From an uncultured Clostridia bacterium (lineage in GTDB: Bacteria; Bacillota; Clostridia; Oscillospirales; Acutalibacteraceae): 54,737 nt of DNA. This document shows positions 6,200 through 15,601 of this stretch, piece after piece; position 1 is the stretch's first letter, and each line of letters begins with the position of its first letter. The DNA is taken from positions 1 through 54,737 of the forward strand of contig CALYBL010000031.1 of NCBI GenBank assembly GCA_944412495.1. The letters run 5' to 3'. A model generated the notes under the pieces. That model did no database searches and was not told the origin of the DNA. It was given only the letters and a program-made list of their open reading frames with translations. The position numbers and the translations under genes are program-made.

Positions 6200-8572
6200 T
6201 TAATAATATTTTGGCTTCGTCAGCGGCTCCGGCTTCGTCAGCGGCTCTGTTATATCTCCGCCGTGTACCGTGCACGCATTGTCCGTATAGTTAGATGCCT
6301 TATACCATCCAAGCCGTGTAGAGCTGCATCCGGAACGCGCTATCTTACCCGTTTCCGTACAATATCTTACATATATCGTCTCATCCGTGTCCGGGAAGTC
6401 TGCCGGCTCTAAATTTGCATGTATTTTTTCCATGACTCCCTTCCAGACCTTTATTGCCGGGTTTGTATAGCCAGTGCTCATTTCGCGGCCTATGTCGAAG
6501 CCAAACCATGTTCCGCATACATAATATGCCGAGCCTCCCATAAACCATCTGTCATGGTTATCATCAGTGGTACCGGTCTTGCCGAACAGAGGCCAGTAGG
6601 TATCGCCTCCAAAAGATGCCGAGCGTCCGGTGCCCTGGTCACCGTATATTACAAACTGCAGAAGCTCATTCATTATATTTGCAGTGGCTGCGCTCATCGC
6701 GGTGGTTGACCTTTCCTCCTGCTGCAGAACAATATCGTCCTGCTGGTCGGTTATCACCGTATAGGTCGTAGGCTCCCAATATCTTCCGAGATTGCCAAAG
6801 GTAGCATACGCCGCGGTCATCTGCAGCAGCGACGGGCCTCCGGAGGTTGCACCTACAGCAAGCGGTGCTATATCCCTGTCTGCATCCGTAAGCGTAAGGC
6901 CAAACCGCGTCGTAAGGTAATTATACGAATAATCAATCGTCAGGTCGGATATTATCCATGCCGGAGCGGTGTTGCTGGAACGCTCAAGCGCCTTTTGCAC
7001 GCTTACCGAACTGCTGCCGAGATTATTGGCTATTGTATGTCCGTCGGATGAGCTTGTATATGACGTAGACCTAACGTTTGTACCAAAATTTATAAGGTCA
7101 TTTTCAATGGCGGGAGTATATGCGCTCAGCGGCTTAAAGGTTGAGCCGGGCTGTCTCGTCGCCACCGTTGCACGGTTCCACGAGAGGCTCTGAGTCTTCT
7201 CCCCCCGGCCGCCGACTATGCCGACTATATGCCCCTCATAGTCCATCACAACCGACGCAGATTCCGGCTGCGTGTCGCCGGAAAATTCATAAAAATAGCT
7301 GTCGTCGTTGTACACCTCGTCAAGTGCATTCTGCACACTTGATACCAAGGTGCTCTGTATCTTCAGACCGCCTGAGTAAAGAAGCGTCTGCGCGTACTTC
7401 TCAGTGATGTTCTTCTGCTCCATCAAGTCTGAGGTTACTTCCCGTATCAGAGTGTCGACAAAATAGCTGTAAACAGAGGAGCTGGACGAAGATGTGCTTG
7501 AGCCGGTGACCACAAGCTCCTCAGACATCGCCTGGTCATATTCCTCCTGCGTTATGAGCCCCTGGTCCTTCATCTCGTACAGCACGTATTCGCGGCGCTC
7601 CTTGTTGTTTTCAGGATTATCAAGCGGATTAAACCTCGATGGATTCCTTATAGTGGCTGCAAGCGAGGCGCATTCCAGTAATGTAAGGTCAGATGCATGC
7701 TTGTTAAAGTAGAAGTTGGCGGCAACCTCAATGCCGTCGCAGCCGTTGCCCAGATGTATAGTGTTGAGATAGCACTCAAGAATAACATCCTTAGAGGTCG
7801 TCTTCTCTATCTCCCGAGCACGCATAATCTCCTGGATTTTACGCAAAGCGCTGACCTCGTCATCGCCGGTTATGTTCTTTACAAGCTGCTGCGTTATCGT
7901 CGAGCCGCCCTGGCGCGAGGAGTAAATATCTATAAACATATTTATAAATGCGCCGGCCGTACGCTTCCAGTCAACACCGCTGTGTGTGCGGAAGCGTTGA
8001 TCCTCTATGGCTATTGTGGCGTTGGGCATGTATGAAGATATTTCGTCATAGCTGACCCACACCCTGTTCTCATCCCCGTGCAGGCGCTGCAGCTCATACT
8101 GATTGCCGTTCTCATCGGTGGCGTATATTATCGTCGTGGCATCCAGGACCAGATTATTCAAATCGAAGTCAACACTGCCGTCAACATACCTGAATACATA
8201 GTAAGCAAATGCGCCGACAACTATCGTGCCGGTTATAAGCCCTATGAGAAACAGTGTAAGAAGCACCCTGCCGGTTATGCCAAAGGCCTTGCGAACCTTT
8301 GCTCCGGCCGACGATTTATGTCTGCCTTTCATCTCGCCGGTATGCATGTACATATGCGTATGCGAATGTACATTTGGCGATGTGTCCGACGGCAGCCGTT
8401 CGGTTGAGACACCGAACTCACCGGTGAAGCCCTTATACTTGGGCCGCGGTATCCGCTTTGCAGCCGTTGACTTACTGCCGAAAAATTCTCTTTTCACCCT
8501 TGCAAAAAATCCCGGTTTTTTTCGTTTTGGCGGGCGTCTTGAAGGATGATTCCCATATCTTTCAGGTTCCAT
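6200..8572 (-). CDS. Class A penicillin-binding protein (PBP1A type)
   Basis: Protein of 790 residues that polymerises and cross-links peptidoglycan at the outer face of the membrane. A basic cytoplasmic tail (~1-100, His-rich near 68-80) precedes one membrane segment (~102-127). The GT51 glycosyltransferase has EDQRFRTHSG (Glu190) and RQGGSTITQQ. The transpeptidase has PGSTFKP (Ser477, Lys480), SSN (533-535) and KTGT (665-667), all intact. A serine-rich linker (~359-367) separates the two. The C-terminus repeats EPLTKP twice. The ATG at 8572 is chosen because AGGAGG lies 7 bases before it; an earlier in-frame ATG lacks a site. Divergent from the small gene at 8818 with overlapping control regions. 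Confidence 0.93.
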   Translation of the reverse strand: MEPERYGNHPSRRPPKRKKPGFFARVKREFFGSKSTAAKRIPRPKYKGFTGEFGVSTERLPSDTSPNVHSHTHMYMHTGEMKGRHKSSAGAKVRKAFGITGRVLLTLFLIGLITGTIVVGAFAYYVFRYVDGSVDFDLNNLVLDATTIIYATDENGNQYELQRLHGDENRVWVSYDEISSYMPNATIAIEDQRFRTHSGVDWKRTAGAFINMFIDIYSSRQGGSTITQQLVKNITGDDEVSALRKIQEIMRAREIEKTTSKDVILECYLNTIHLGNGCDGIEVAANFYFNKHASDLTLLECASLAATIRNPSRFNPLDNPENNKERREYVLYEMKDQGLITQEEYDQAMSEELVVTGSSTSSSSSSVYSYFVDTLIREVTSDLMEQKNITEKYAQTLLYSGGLKIQSTLVSSVQNALDEVYNDDSYFYEFSGDTQPESASVVMDYEGHIVGIVGGRGEKTQSLSWNRATVATRQPGSTFKPLSAYTPAIENDLINFGTNVRSTSYTSSSDGHTIANNLGSSSVSVQKALERSSNTAPAWIISDLTIDYSYNYLTTRFGLTLTDADRDIAPLAVGATSGGPSLLQMTAAYATFGNLGRYWEPTTYTVITDQQDDIVLQQEERSTTAMSAATANIMNELLQFVIYGDQGTGRSASFGGDTYWPLFGKTGTTDDNHDRWFMGGSAYYVCGTWFGFDIGREMSTGYTNPAIKVWKGVMEKIHANLEPADFPDTDETIYVRYCTETGKIARSGCSSTRLGWYKASNYTDNACTVHGGDITEPLTKPEPLTKPKYY

Positions 8573-8696
8573 TAAAAACCTCCTGTTTAGCAAGTATGCC
8601 GCCGCTCTATGTGACTAAAGCAGCGATGCATCAATATATGATATATATTTATTTTCAGATATGCAAAAATATCCGATAAATAAATATAGCCACTAT

Positions 8697-8705
8697 ATTA
8701 TAGCA
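8697..8705 (-). promoter_or_regulatory. Extended -10 promoter of the PBP gene
   Basis: Minus strand TGC-TATAAT, about 125 bases before the start codon; no convincing -35. Confidence 0.4.
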
Positions 8706-8733
8706 TACAAAAAAGCGGATTGGGTTAAAATAT

Positions 8734-8742
8734 TGTTATAAT
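8734..8742 (+). promoter_or_regulatory. Extended -10 promoter of the 8818 gene
   Basis: TGT-TATAAT 75 bases before the GTG start. It lies about 30 bases from the divergent PBP promoter. Confidence 0.45.
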
Positions 8743-8817
8743 TGAGAGTCATTCTGTAACCTTTTCAGTATACAAGCCGCCGCTACCGGCGATAATAAAT
8801 ATGGGAGGTGGATTTTC

Positions 8818-9147
8818 GTGCATAAATCCAGAAAAATATTTGCCGCTGTCACAGCAGCCGCCGCTGTGCTCAGCGCGGTAATAATTGCGCTTACAGCAGC
8901 CGGTGAAGGCGGCCAAGATGCACAGAGCCGCTTAAATATAATGTCAGGCGCTACACAGCCTCTGTATGTGATGAAAGAATATAACGGCTACCTTGCCGTA
9001 TTTGAATACGGCAGCGACACGCCAAAAGAGGTATTATCAGTGCTTATCACCGATTTGCCGGAATATGACCAGCGTGAGCTGAGCCGCGGACTTGCAATAT
9101 ATTCTGAGCAGGAGCTGCAGCAGCGCATTGAGGACTATGACAGCTAA
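8818..9147 (+). CDS. Small exported protein, BofC C-terminal-like
   Basis: Protein of 109 residues starting at GTG, 7 bases after GGGAGGTGG. Residues ~7-28 are a hydrophobic signal or anchor. The remainder (YVMKEYNGYLAVFEYGSDTP, then a SLPEYD-like ITDLPEYDQRELSRGL and LQQRIEDYDS) matches a pattern I know from small clostridial proteins sometimes assigned to the BofC C-terminal domain. BofC in Bacillus regulates sporulation peptidase signalling, but these short clostridial proteins have no proven role. It is divergent from a cell-wall synthase gene and convergent with htrA. A strong terminator follows. Confidence 0.75.
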   Translation: MHKSRKIFAAVTAAAAVLSAVIIALTAAGEGGQDAQSRLNIMSGATQPLYVMKEYNGYLAVFEYGSDTPKEVLSVLITDLPEYDQRELSRGLAIYSEQELQQRIEDYDS

Positions 9148-9237
9148 TGCTAGTCAGATATCAAAGCTCATGTACCTCGTTCATCATAATTCAAGAGTTA
9201 AGTCATACACTGCCAATATTGCAAATCAGCGCTGCGG

Positions 9238-9267
9238 CAGCCGCACCTGCTGCGGCTGATTTTTTTA
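9238..9267 (+). terminator. Terminator after the 8818 gene
   Basis: CAGCCGCA (9238-9245) pairs with TGCGGCTG (9251-9258), followed by seven T's. Confidence 0.8.
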
Positions 9268-9416
9268 CATACCACGCTCAGAAGCCTCAGGCAAAGCATA
9301 AAGCGGCCTAACTACATCATGGCCAGATGTATTCTCCTTCTGTTTTTTTAAGCAGAGCCGCATGGCAACAGCTATTGCTCCTCTTTGTGCACCACAAGCC
9401 GCGAACGCGGAGGATG

Positions 9417-11507
9417 TCAATACGCCGCCGTATAGCTCGAGGCACCTCTGTCCTCTGTAAGAACTGCGCTTATATCTCTTGACGTGCCGGTATTCGTATT
9501 ATACACTCTTATCCCTATAGAATCTCCCGGCTGCTTTGCTTCTATTATGTCCATAAAATCTGCCGTTTCGCTTAGAGACATGCCGTCAAGATGAGTAATT
9601 ATCTCACCCTCTGAGATTTTTCCGCTCAGTCCGCTTTCATCTGATACGGACAAAACATACAAGCCCTGCGGCAGCCCGCTGAGCTCTTCCGTGAGAAAAT
9701 CCACCACCTGAAATGTAACGCCGAGCTTGGCGCGCCCCGTTACATATCCGTTTTCTATCAGCGATTCAACGACTGTCTTTACCGTAGACGAGGGTATGGC
9801 AAAGCCTATGCCCTCATATCCGCTCTGCTGTATCTTTGACGAGTTGACACCTATAATCTGCCCGTAAGAGTTGACCAGCGGGCCGCCGGAGTTGCCGGGG
9901 TTTATTGCAGCGTCGGTCTGGATAAGCTTCATCGTATATGTCGAGTTGCCGGTAATGCGGCGTCCTGTCGCCGATATTATGCCCTTTGTGACAGAGCCGG
10001 AAAGTGTCATTGAATAGGGGTTGCCTATTACGACAACCTCTTCGCCCACCTGTACGCTGCCGGAATCGCCAAACTCAGCGGCTGTGAGTCCGCTTGCCTG
10101 CTCCATTTTAAGCACAGCCAAGTCGCTCCGGCTGTCGCCCGCTACAAAATCGGCATCATATCTTTTATTGTCGCTTGTAATGACTATAAATTCTGCTCCC
10201 GGAATACCGTCATATATATGGTCATTTGTAACGATATATCCGTCCTCCGTTATTATTATGCCCGTCGCCCAGCTCACCTGAGATTCGCTCAGCTGAGAGT
10301 ATACGGCTATGCCCACTACCGATGGAAGGGTTTTCTCCGCTATTTCCTCAGTCGAGAGCCGTTCCGCGTCCGGCAGGCCGCTTAACGGTACGTCAATGCT
10401 CTGCCCACCGCCGTAGGTTTCAGAAGGGACAGACGCCTCTATTGTTGGCTCGTTTGAGTGTGATGTTTCCGGATAATTCTCCAATATATTCCCATCGTCT
10501 GAGGGAAATAGGAAATATGCGCTTGTGAGCGCTATGCCTGCAAGTATTACTACAGCAAGCATACAGACAAAAACCCTAAGCCCGATATTTTTGGGCTTTT
10601 GCTTTTTGACCCTGCTTCGCTGCTGTGTGCTGCGGTTCACGGCCGCAGCGCCCGCCGTGCCGGTATTATAACCCGGCGCCTGATACGGTTGGCCATAATA
10701 TCCGTTTGGCTGATATTGGTACGGATATCCGTAATACGGCGCGGTGTTCTGGCCGTATACGCCGGGGTTTTTGTTTTGCCCGCTTGCGGCATAATTTTGC
10801 GAGGCCCTATCGCGGCCGGACTGCCCTGTGTGCTGCTGATTCTGCTGTGGCTGTGCGTTAACGCCCTGCTGAAATGTGTTTTGCTGATAGCCGGCATATC
10901 CCTGCTGTGCACCAGGCTGTTGAGGATACTGCGGCATATAATAGCCATAAGGCCCATATACTCCATACTGATTTGGGGCAGGCTGTGCGTACGGCTGCTG
11001 AGGGTATGCTCCGTTTGGCTGATTTATGCTTTGCGTATTGGGATAGCCGTTTGGCACATAACCGCCATAGGGCGGGAAATACTGCGGCATATTATAATTA
11101 TAGCCCTGCGTGTGCGGCGGGTACTGACCATACTGCTGCGTGCCGGCGGGCCGCTGAGCATTGCCGCCTGAATAAGCCTGCCCGCTCATACTGCCTCCGT
11201 TATTTATGCCGTACACGCCCTCTGACTTCGCTCCGTTGGTCTGCATATTACCTGCTCCGACATCATAATCCGAGGATTTGCTGTTTTCTAAAGCAGTATT
11301 GGCTTCGCCGCCGTCCTCCCTTATTTCCTTTATGGCCTCCTCCATAACGTCAGCGGCCGCTTCATCAATCCTGTTGCTTATGGATTCGGATATGGCGTCA
11401 AACTCTGCCGTGCTCGTCCTGTCCTCAAAGGTTCTGTCGGCGCCATCGGCCGGCGTTGCGTCATTTATCCGCATATCCTCGCTGTTAAAGTCCTTGTCAT
11501 TTTGCAT
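9417..11507 (-). CDS. htrA: HtrA/DegP-type membrane serine protease with Q/Y/P-rich cytosolic domain
   Basis: Protein of 696 residues, well over the ~400-450 of common HtrA proteins. Residues 1-~95 are acidic; ~100-290 are low-complexity, rich in Gln, Tyr, Pro, Gly and Asn; 297-306 are basic; a single membrane segment lies at ~309-334. The protease domain is outside the cell with His430 (TNDHI), Asp462 (SDLAVL) and Ser540 (GNSGGPL); a PDZ domain covers ~590-690. It should degrade or refold misfolded envelope proteins. It is third in an operon with a response regulator and kinase, 17 bases after the kinase, with GGGATG as ribosome site. The extra ~190-residue disordered segment would face the cytoplasm and is unusual. 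Confidence 0.92.
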   Translation of the reverse strand: MQNDKDFNSEDMRINDATPADGADRTFEDRTSTAEFDAISESISNRIDEAAADVMEEAIKEIREDGGEANTALENSKSSDYDVGAGNMQTNGAKSEGVYGINNGGSMSGQAYSGGNAQRPAGTQQYGQYPPHTQGYNYNMPQYFPPYGGYVPNGYPNTQSINQPNGAYPQQPYAQPAPNQYGVYGPYGYYMPQYPQQPGAQQGYAGYQQNTFQQGVNAQPQQNQQHTGQSGRDRASQNYAASGQNKNPGVYGQNTAPYYGYPYQYQPNGYYGQPYQAPGYNTGTAGAAAVNRSTQQRSRVKKQKPKNIGLRVFVCMLAVVILAGIALTSAYFLFPSDDGNILENYPETSHSNEPTIEASVPSETYGGGQSIDVPLSGLPDAERLSTEEIAEKTLPSVVGIAVYSQLSESQVSWATGIIITEDGYIVTNDHIYDGIPGAEFIVITSDNKRYDADFVAGDSRSDLAVLKMEQASGLTAAEFGDSGSVQVGEEVVVIGNPYSMTLSGSVTKGIISATGRRITGNSTYTMKLIQTDAAINPGNSGGPLVNSYGQIIGVNSSKIQQSGYEGIGFAIPSSTVKTVVESLIENGYVTGRAKLGVTFQVVDFLTEELSGLPQGLYVLSVSDESGLSGKISEGEIITHLDGMSLSETADFMDIIEAKQPGDSIGIRVYNTNTGTSRDISAVLTEDRGASSYTAAY

Positions 11508-11524
11508 AATGTCATCCCTTTCCT

Positions 11525-13012
11525 TTAATCCTTTCCATTATATTCTTGGATGTTTTTAGGAAGGTTAAACTTAAATTCCGTATACTCTCCCTCAATGCTT
11601 TGAGCCGTTATCTGACCGCCGTGAAGGTCAATAATAGTCTTTACTATATACAGTCCCAGTCCCGTGCCGTTTTTATCCATTCCGCGCGACCTGTCCGCCT
11701 TATAAAACCTTTCAAATATATTGGGAAGCTGGCGCGCCGGTATGCCCTGGCCGCTGTTCCTGATAAAGACCTCCACCTGCGTCTCACTGTCTCTTATTCC
11801 GAATTCTATATATCCCTGCGGCGGCGTAAATTTTACCGCGTTGTCTATGAGATTATATACCACCTGGTGTATCATATCAATGTCAGCCACTACATGCACC
11901 TGATCTAAGGTCTCAAGTCCGCGTATATCAAGCGATTTTTCCTCCACACGATGCTCGAAAACGAGTATGGTCCGCGTTATCAGTTCCGACAAGTCAAAGT
12001 CCTTCGGCTTCATCTTCGTTTCGCCCGCCTCAAGCTTTGCGAGATTCATCATCGACGTCACAACTCTCGACAGGCGCTTTATCTCCTCTGATACGATTTT
12101 TAAATAATAGCCTCTCTTATCCTCGTCTATCGTACCGTCGAGTATGCCGTCGATAAAGCCGCCTATTGTCGTCATCGGCGTCCTCAACTCATGCGACACA
12201 TTGGCTATAAAGCTGCGGCGCAGCTGTTCAAGCGAGGAAAGCGAGAGCTTCATGTTGTTAAAGGCAAGCGCAAGCTCGCCTATCTCATCGTCGCGGTCGA
12301 CAACTATCATGTGCGAAAAATCGCCCTTGGCCATGCGGCGCGAATCCTCTGCCATTTCTGCCAGCGGCCGCGTCATGCGCTTGGAAAAGGTGTACACTGC
12401 CAAAAAGGTAAATATAAGCACCATTATCGACGAGAGCAAAAATATCCTGAATATCTCCAGTATATACGAATTGAGCTCCTTTGCCTGTGCGGCTATGAAC
12501 ATTATGGCGGATATGCTGCCGTCACTGTCGCTCAGCGGCATTCCCACCATGTACTGCGGCTGCTTATACACACCGTCCAGCGTACTAAGCCCCTCATACG
12601 TCCCGTTTTGCAGTATTGTGTTTATTACATTCTCCGGTATTGTTGCCATACCGGTAAACAGACTGTCCTCATCGCTCACCGGATGCTCCATCTCGCCGCC
12701 GACCTCGTAAACCAGTATGTCCTCATTGCGAAGATATATTGTGCCGTCCATAAACGCAAAAACAAGCGACGTGCTCGTAGTATCAGCCACCTGACGCACC
12801 GACAGCAGAAATTCGTTGCGCGAGTCCTGACTTTTGGACGTGCTTTTATAGCTCTCGGATATCGACAGCGCCCCGCTTTTGAGCAGGGTATATTTCTCAC
12901 TTATCCAAAAGCTGCTTATAAAGCCCAGCAGTATAATACCAAGGAAAGCAAAGCTCGTTACTATTATTATGCCGGTTACTATGAAATACTTTTTTACAAT
13001 GCTTTTTTTCAT
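11525..13012 (-). CDS. Two-component sensor histidine kinase
   Basis: Protein of 495 residues. Membrane segment ~10-35, extracellular sensor ~36-185, second membrane segment ~188-210, HAMP ~211-262, dimerisation domain with phospho-acceptor His274 (SHELRTP), and an ATPase domain with the N box NLIDNAVKF (Asn391) and GTGLGLYI (449-456). It should sense an envelope signal and phosphorylate the response regulator encoded 27 bases upstream. The sensor portion has no domain I can name. Ribosome site is weak, suggesting coupling to the upstream gene. Gene order regulator-kinase-HtrA resembles WalRK and CssRS envelope-stress loci, but WalHIJ partners are missing here. Confidence 0.92.
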   Translation of the reverse strand: MKKSIVKKYFIVTGIIIVTSFAFLGIILLGFISSFWISEKYTLLKSGALSISESYKSTSKSQDSRNEFLLSVRQVADTTSTSLVFAFMDGTIYLRNEDILVYEVGGEMEHPVSDEDSLFTGMATIPENVINTILQNGTYEGLSTLDGVYKQPQYMVGMPLSDSDGSISAIMFIAAQAKELNSYILEIFRIFLLSSIMVLIFTFLAVYTFSKRMTRPLAEMAEDSRRMAKGDFSHMIVVDRDDEIGELALAFNNMKLSLSSLEQLRRSFIANVSHELRTPMTTIGGFIDGILDGTIDEDKRGYYLKIVSEEIKRLSRVVTSMMNLAKLEAGETKMKPKDFDLSELITRTILVFEHRVEEKSLDIRGLETLDQVHVVADIDMIHQVVYNLIDNAVKFTPPQGYIEFGIRDSETQVEVFIRNSGQGIPARQLPNIFERFYKADRSRGMDKNGTGLGLYIVKTIIDLHGGQITAQSIEGEYTEFKFNLPKNIQEYNGKD

Positions 13013-13039
13013 ATCGCGCTAATTAACCTGCCAAATTGT

Positions 13040-13723
13040 TTATTTGACCTCAAATTTATATCCAACGCCCCAAACGGTTTTAAGAGACCATTTATCAGAT
13101 ACGCCCTCAAGCTTTTCTCTCAGGCGCTTTACATGCACGTCGACCGTCCGGGAATCGCCGTAATACTCAAAGCCCCACACCTCATCAAGCAGCTGGTCGC
13201 GTGTGAAAACCCTGTTGGGATTGCTGGCAAGATGATATATAAGCTCTAACTCTTTTGGCGGAGTGTCTACCTGTACTCCGTTTACTATAAGCTCGTAATT
13301 TGTCAGATTTATTATGAGCTTGTCATATTCAACCTGCTTTACAGCGTTCTCCTCTTCGTTGGCGGTGCGGCGCAGCACCGCTTTTATGCGTGCTAAAACC
13401 TCTTTCGTGTCAAACGGCTTTACCACATAGTCGTCAGCGCCCAGCTCAAGACCCAGCACCTTGTCAAACGTCTCGCCCTTGGCCGTAAGCATTATTATCG
13501 GCACGTTTGACTTTTTCCTTATTTCCCTGCATACCTGCCAGCCGTCGAGCTTGGGCATCATAATATCCAGCAGTATCAGGTCAGGCTTGAACTCGTCCAC
13601 AAGCTCAATAGCCCGCTGCCCCTCGTGCGATATAGATACAGTATATCCGTCCTTTTCAAGATATAATCTGAGCAGTTCGCATATGTTTTCGTCGTCGTCT
13701 ACAACAAGTATTTTCTGTGCCAT
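13040..13723 (-). CDS. OmpR/PhoB-family response regulator
   Basis: Protein of 227 residues. Receiver domain (~1-120) with acidic pocket DDD (9-11), phospho-acceptor Asp53 (LLDIMMP), Thr80 and Lys102 (VKPF). Winged-helix DNA-binding domain (~130-225) with GDSRTVDVHVKRLREK recognition helix, close to the WalR/PhoP group. It should control transcription after phosphorylation by the kinase that follows, and probably its own operon with htrA. Ribosome site GGGAGG; start ATG is well placed. A TATAAT-like element lies at 13795-13800 without a good -35. Confidence 0.93.
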   Translation of the reverse strand: MAQKILVVDDDENICELLRLYLEKDGYTVSISHEGQRAIELVDEFKPDLILLDIMMPKLDGWQVCREIRKKSNVPIIMLTAKGETFDKVLGLELGADDYVVKPFDTKEVLARIKAVLRRTANEEENAVKQVEYDKLIINLTNYELIVNGVQVDTPPKELELIYHLASNPNRVFTRDQLLDEVWGFEYYGDSRTVDVHVKRLREKLEGVSDKWSLKTVWGVGYKFEVK

Positions 13724-14127
13724 AATGCTGTCCTCCCGTTATATTATTTTCGGCCTGTACCGCATTTATCAAAGCGTTTCATTTGCCCATAATAATTATA
13801 CTTTATATTGCTGTCTTCTTTTTGTTTTCTTTATGAACTAAAGTTTAACATCCTGTTATAAATTTCAAAGGCTGTGCCTTTAGGTAAATGATAACAGAAA
13901 TCCCTCTCCGTTGCAATAAATAATAGCTCAGAAGCCGTATTTATTGCCTTTTCGCCTGGCTATACCCGAAAAGTGAATTTATCTGCCCGCCGTATCAAAA
14001 GGATATTTTTTTCCGTTTCGGCATGGTCAAAAATGCTCCTCTAAGCGATAAAAAAGATGCGCGCCGGAGCAGGTCCGGAGCGCATCTGCCAATATATGCC
14101 GATATTCAGCGCTAAATGCTGTAAAAA
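13724..14127. other. Intergenic region with operon promoter and terminator
   Basis: Bases 13724-13860 hold the leader of the regulator-kinase-htrA operon (minus-strand TATAAT at 13795-13800). Bases 13860-14048 show nothing I recognise. 14049-14087 is the terminator of the next minus-strand gene. Confidence 0.5.
14049..14087 (-). terminator. Terminator of the FAD oxidoreductase gene
   Basis: Arms 14055-14068 and 14074-14087 pair with one unpaired G, followed on the minus strand by TTTTTT. Confidence 0.8.
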
Positions 14128-15453
14128 TTACTCGAACTCAACCATTATGTCCTTAAGCCTGCTGCCGTCGACGTCTCTTATCGGGGTGTTTTCCTTAATG
14201 CTCATAGCGGCAGCGTGAGCGCATGCCTCGCCCATAGCCATGCAGGACGTCTGTATACGCACCGCCGATTGTGCGGTAAAGTCAAACCCAGCGCACCGGC
14301 CGGCCACCATGAGATTTTCAATGTCCTTTGAAAGAAGGCTCCTGAATGGAATCTCATAAAACCGCTCGTCGCCATTAAGCTTAATCTTACCGCAGCTCAG
14401 CTCTTTGCCGTGTATATCTATGGGATAGTTGCTTCTGACAATGGCGTCGTCGAATTTACGTCTGGATATTATATCCTCTGCCGTGAGATTGTGCACAGCG
14501 TCCACCCTGCGGCTTTCCCTTATGCCAAGCATGGAGGAAATGGCGCTGACATACGCGCCCTCAAAGCCCGGAAGGTGCTTTATAAATGCATTCGCGAGCC
14601 GATATACAGCCTTTCTGCCGTCCACATACATTTTGCTTGCCACCATCGGATCCAAAAGGTCGCCGTATTCCCCAAGCTCCGGACAGTTAAAGGCAAGCGC
14701 GCCCACCTTGCCGGGCATGCTGAACGCCTGAATGTAGGATATATCCTGCTTTGTCAATTCACCGGATGCCACCATATCATTAAGAAACTGCTTAAACGCC
14801 GGGCAGGTGCCATGGTCAATGTACAAGTTATCTTTTGTATTGGAGTAGCTCTGTCCGCCCTCCTTTAAATATCTGCCAAAAGCGTCGCCGTCTATGCCTG
14901 ACATTTCAAAGCGCAGAGAGGTGCGCTGATTCACGCCGTCCTCACCGCTGAATACGGTGGCCCCGGCAAAATCAGCCAGCAGCGCGTCGCCGGTACAGTC
15001 CACAAACAGCTTTGCCTTTATCTCCGTCAGGCCCTTTTTCGTGGCCAGCACCACTGAATCTATTTTCCCATCGGAGGTATTGGCATAAGCCAATGCCGAT
15101 TCGTACATTATGTCGATTCCGGCACTTTCCGCCATTTCCTCATACAACAGCTTTAAATAGTTCGGGTCAAAGGAAATGCCGCCGTTGGTCGAGCAGTTCG
15201 GAAATTTCTCGCGAAGCCTGCCGACAAGCCTTTTTAATATTGGCGGAAACGGTTCATCGCCGGCGCCTACGATATGATGTGACATAAACGGGCACACGAG
15301 TCCCGACGACTGTGAGCCGCCCAAACAGGTGCCCTTTTCCACGACAACCGTCTTAAGCCCGTTTTCTCCGCAGACCACGGCACAGGCCGTGCCGGCGGTG
15401 CCTCCGCCTATCACGGCAACGTCATAATTATACCTGCAAGCGATATCAGCCAT
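14128..15453 (-). CDS. FAD-dependent oxidoreductase (PF12831-like)
   Basis: Protein of 441 residues with an N-terminal Rossmann FAD motif, VIGGGTAGTACAV (about 14-26), an acidic residue ending the second strand (VVVEKG), the GGSQSSGL segment, and a C-terminal FAD-closing motif VAGRCAGFDFTAQSAVRIQ. This is the FAD_oxidored family often found in Firmicute carbohydrate loci; the substrate is unknown and no partner dehydrogenase is seen. No signal peptide, so cytoplasmic. It is the last gene of the long minus-strand sugar-import locus, 148 bases after the DUF4855-like gene, ending in a strong terminator. The ribosome site is poor (AAGGCTAAGTG), so the exact start is less sure. Confidence 0.85.
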   Translation of the reverse strand: MADIACRYNYDVAVIGGGTAGTACAVVCGENGLKTVVVEKGTCLGGSQSSGLVCPFMSHHIVGAGDEPFPPILKRLVGRLREKFPNCSTNGGISFDPNYLKLLYEEMAESAGIDIMYESALAYANTSDGKIDSVVLATKKGLTEIKAKLFVDCTGDALLADFAGATVFSGEDGVNQRTSLRFEMSGIDGDAFGRYLKEGGQSYSNTKDNLYIDHGTCPAFKQFLNDMVASGELTKQDISYIQAFSMPGKVGALAFNCPELGEYGDLLDPMVASKMYVDGRKAVYRLANAFIKHLPGFEGAYVSAISSMLGIRESRRVDAVHNLTAEDIISRRKFDDAIVRSNYPIDIHGKELSCGKIKLNGDERFYEIPFRSLLSKDIENLMVAGRCAGFDFTAQSAVRIQTSCMAMGEACAHAAAMSIKENTPIRDVDGSRLKDIMVEFE

Positions 15454-15601
15454 AATAATTCACTTAGCCTTTCTGACTACAAGCAGCAATTTAAATCACG
15501 TTACCAACCCTTGCCTGTAGCCGGGCAAGGCGTGTTCTGAATTTAATTTTGCCTTTGGCCAAATTAGATTGCAATATAACAAAGCTGTGTGATTTTTTAC
15601 A

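Noticed and set aside
10599-11171. 190-codon frame opposite htrA
   Set aside because: Antisense shadow of the repetitive Q/Y/P-rich coding region; composition reflects that repeat.
12191-13249. 352-codon frame opposite the histidine kinase and regulator
   Set aside because: Spans two well-supported genes on the other strand; no ribosome site and no recognisable domain.
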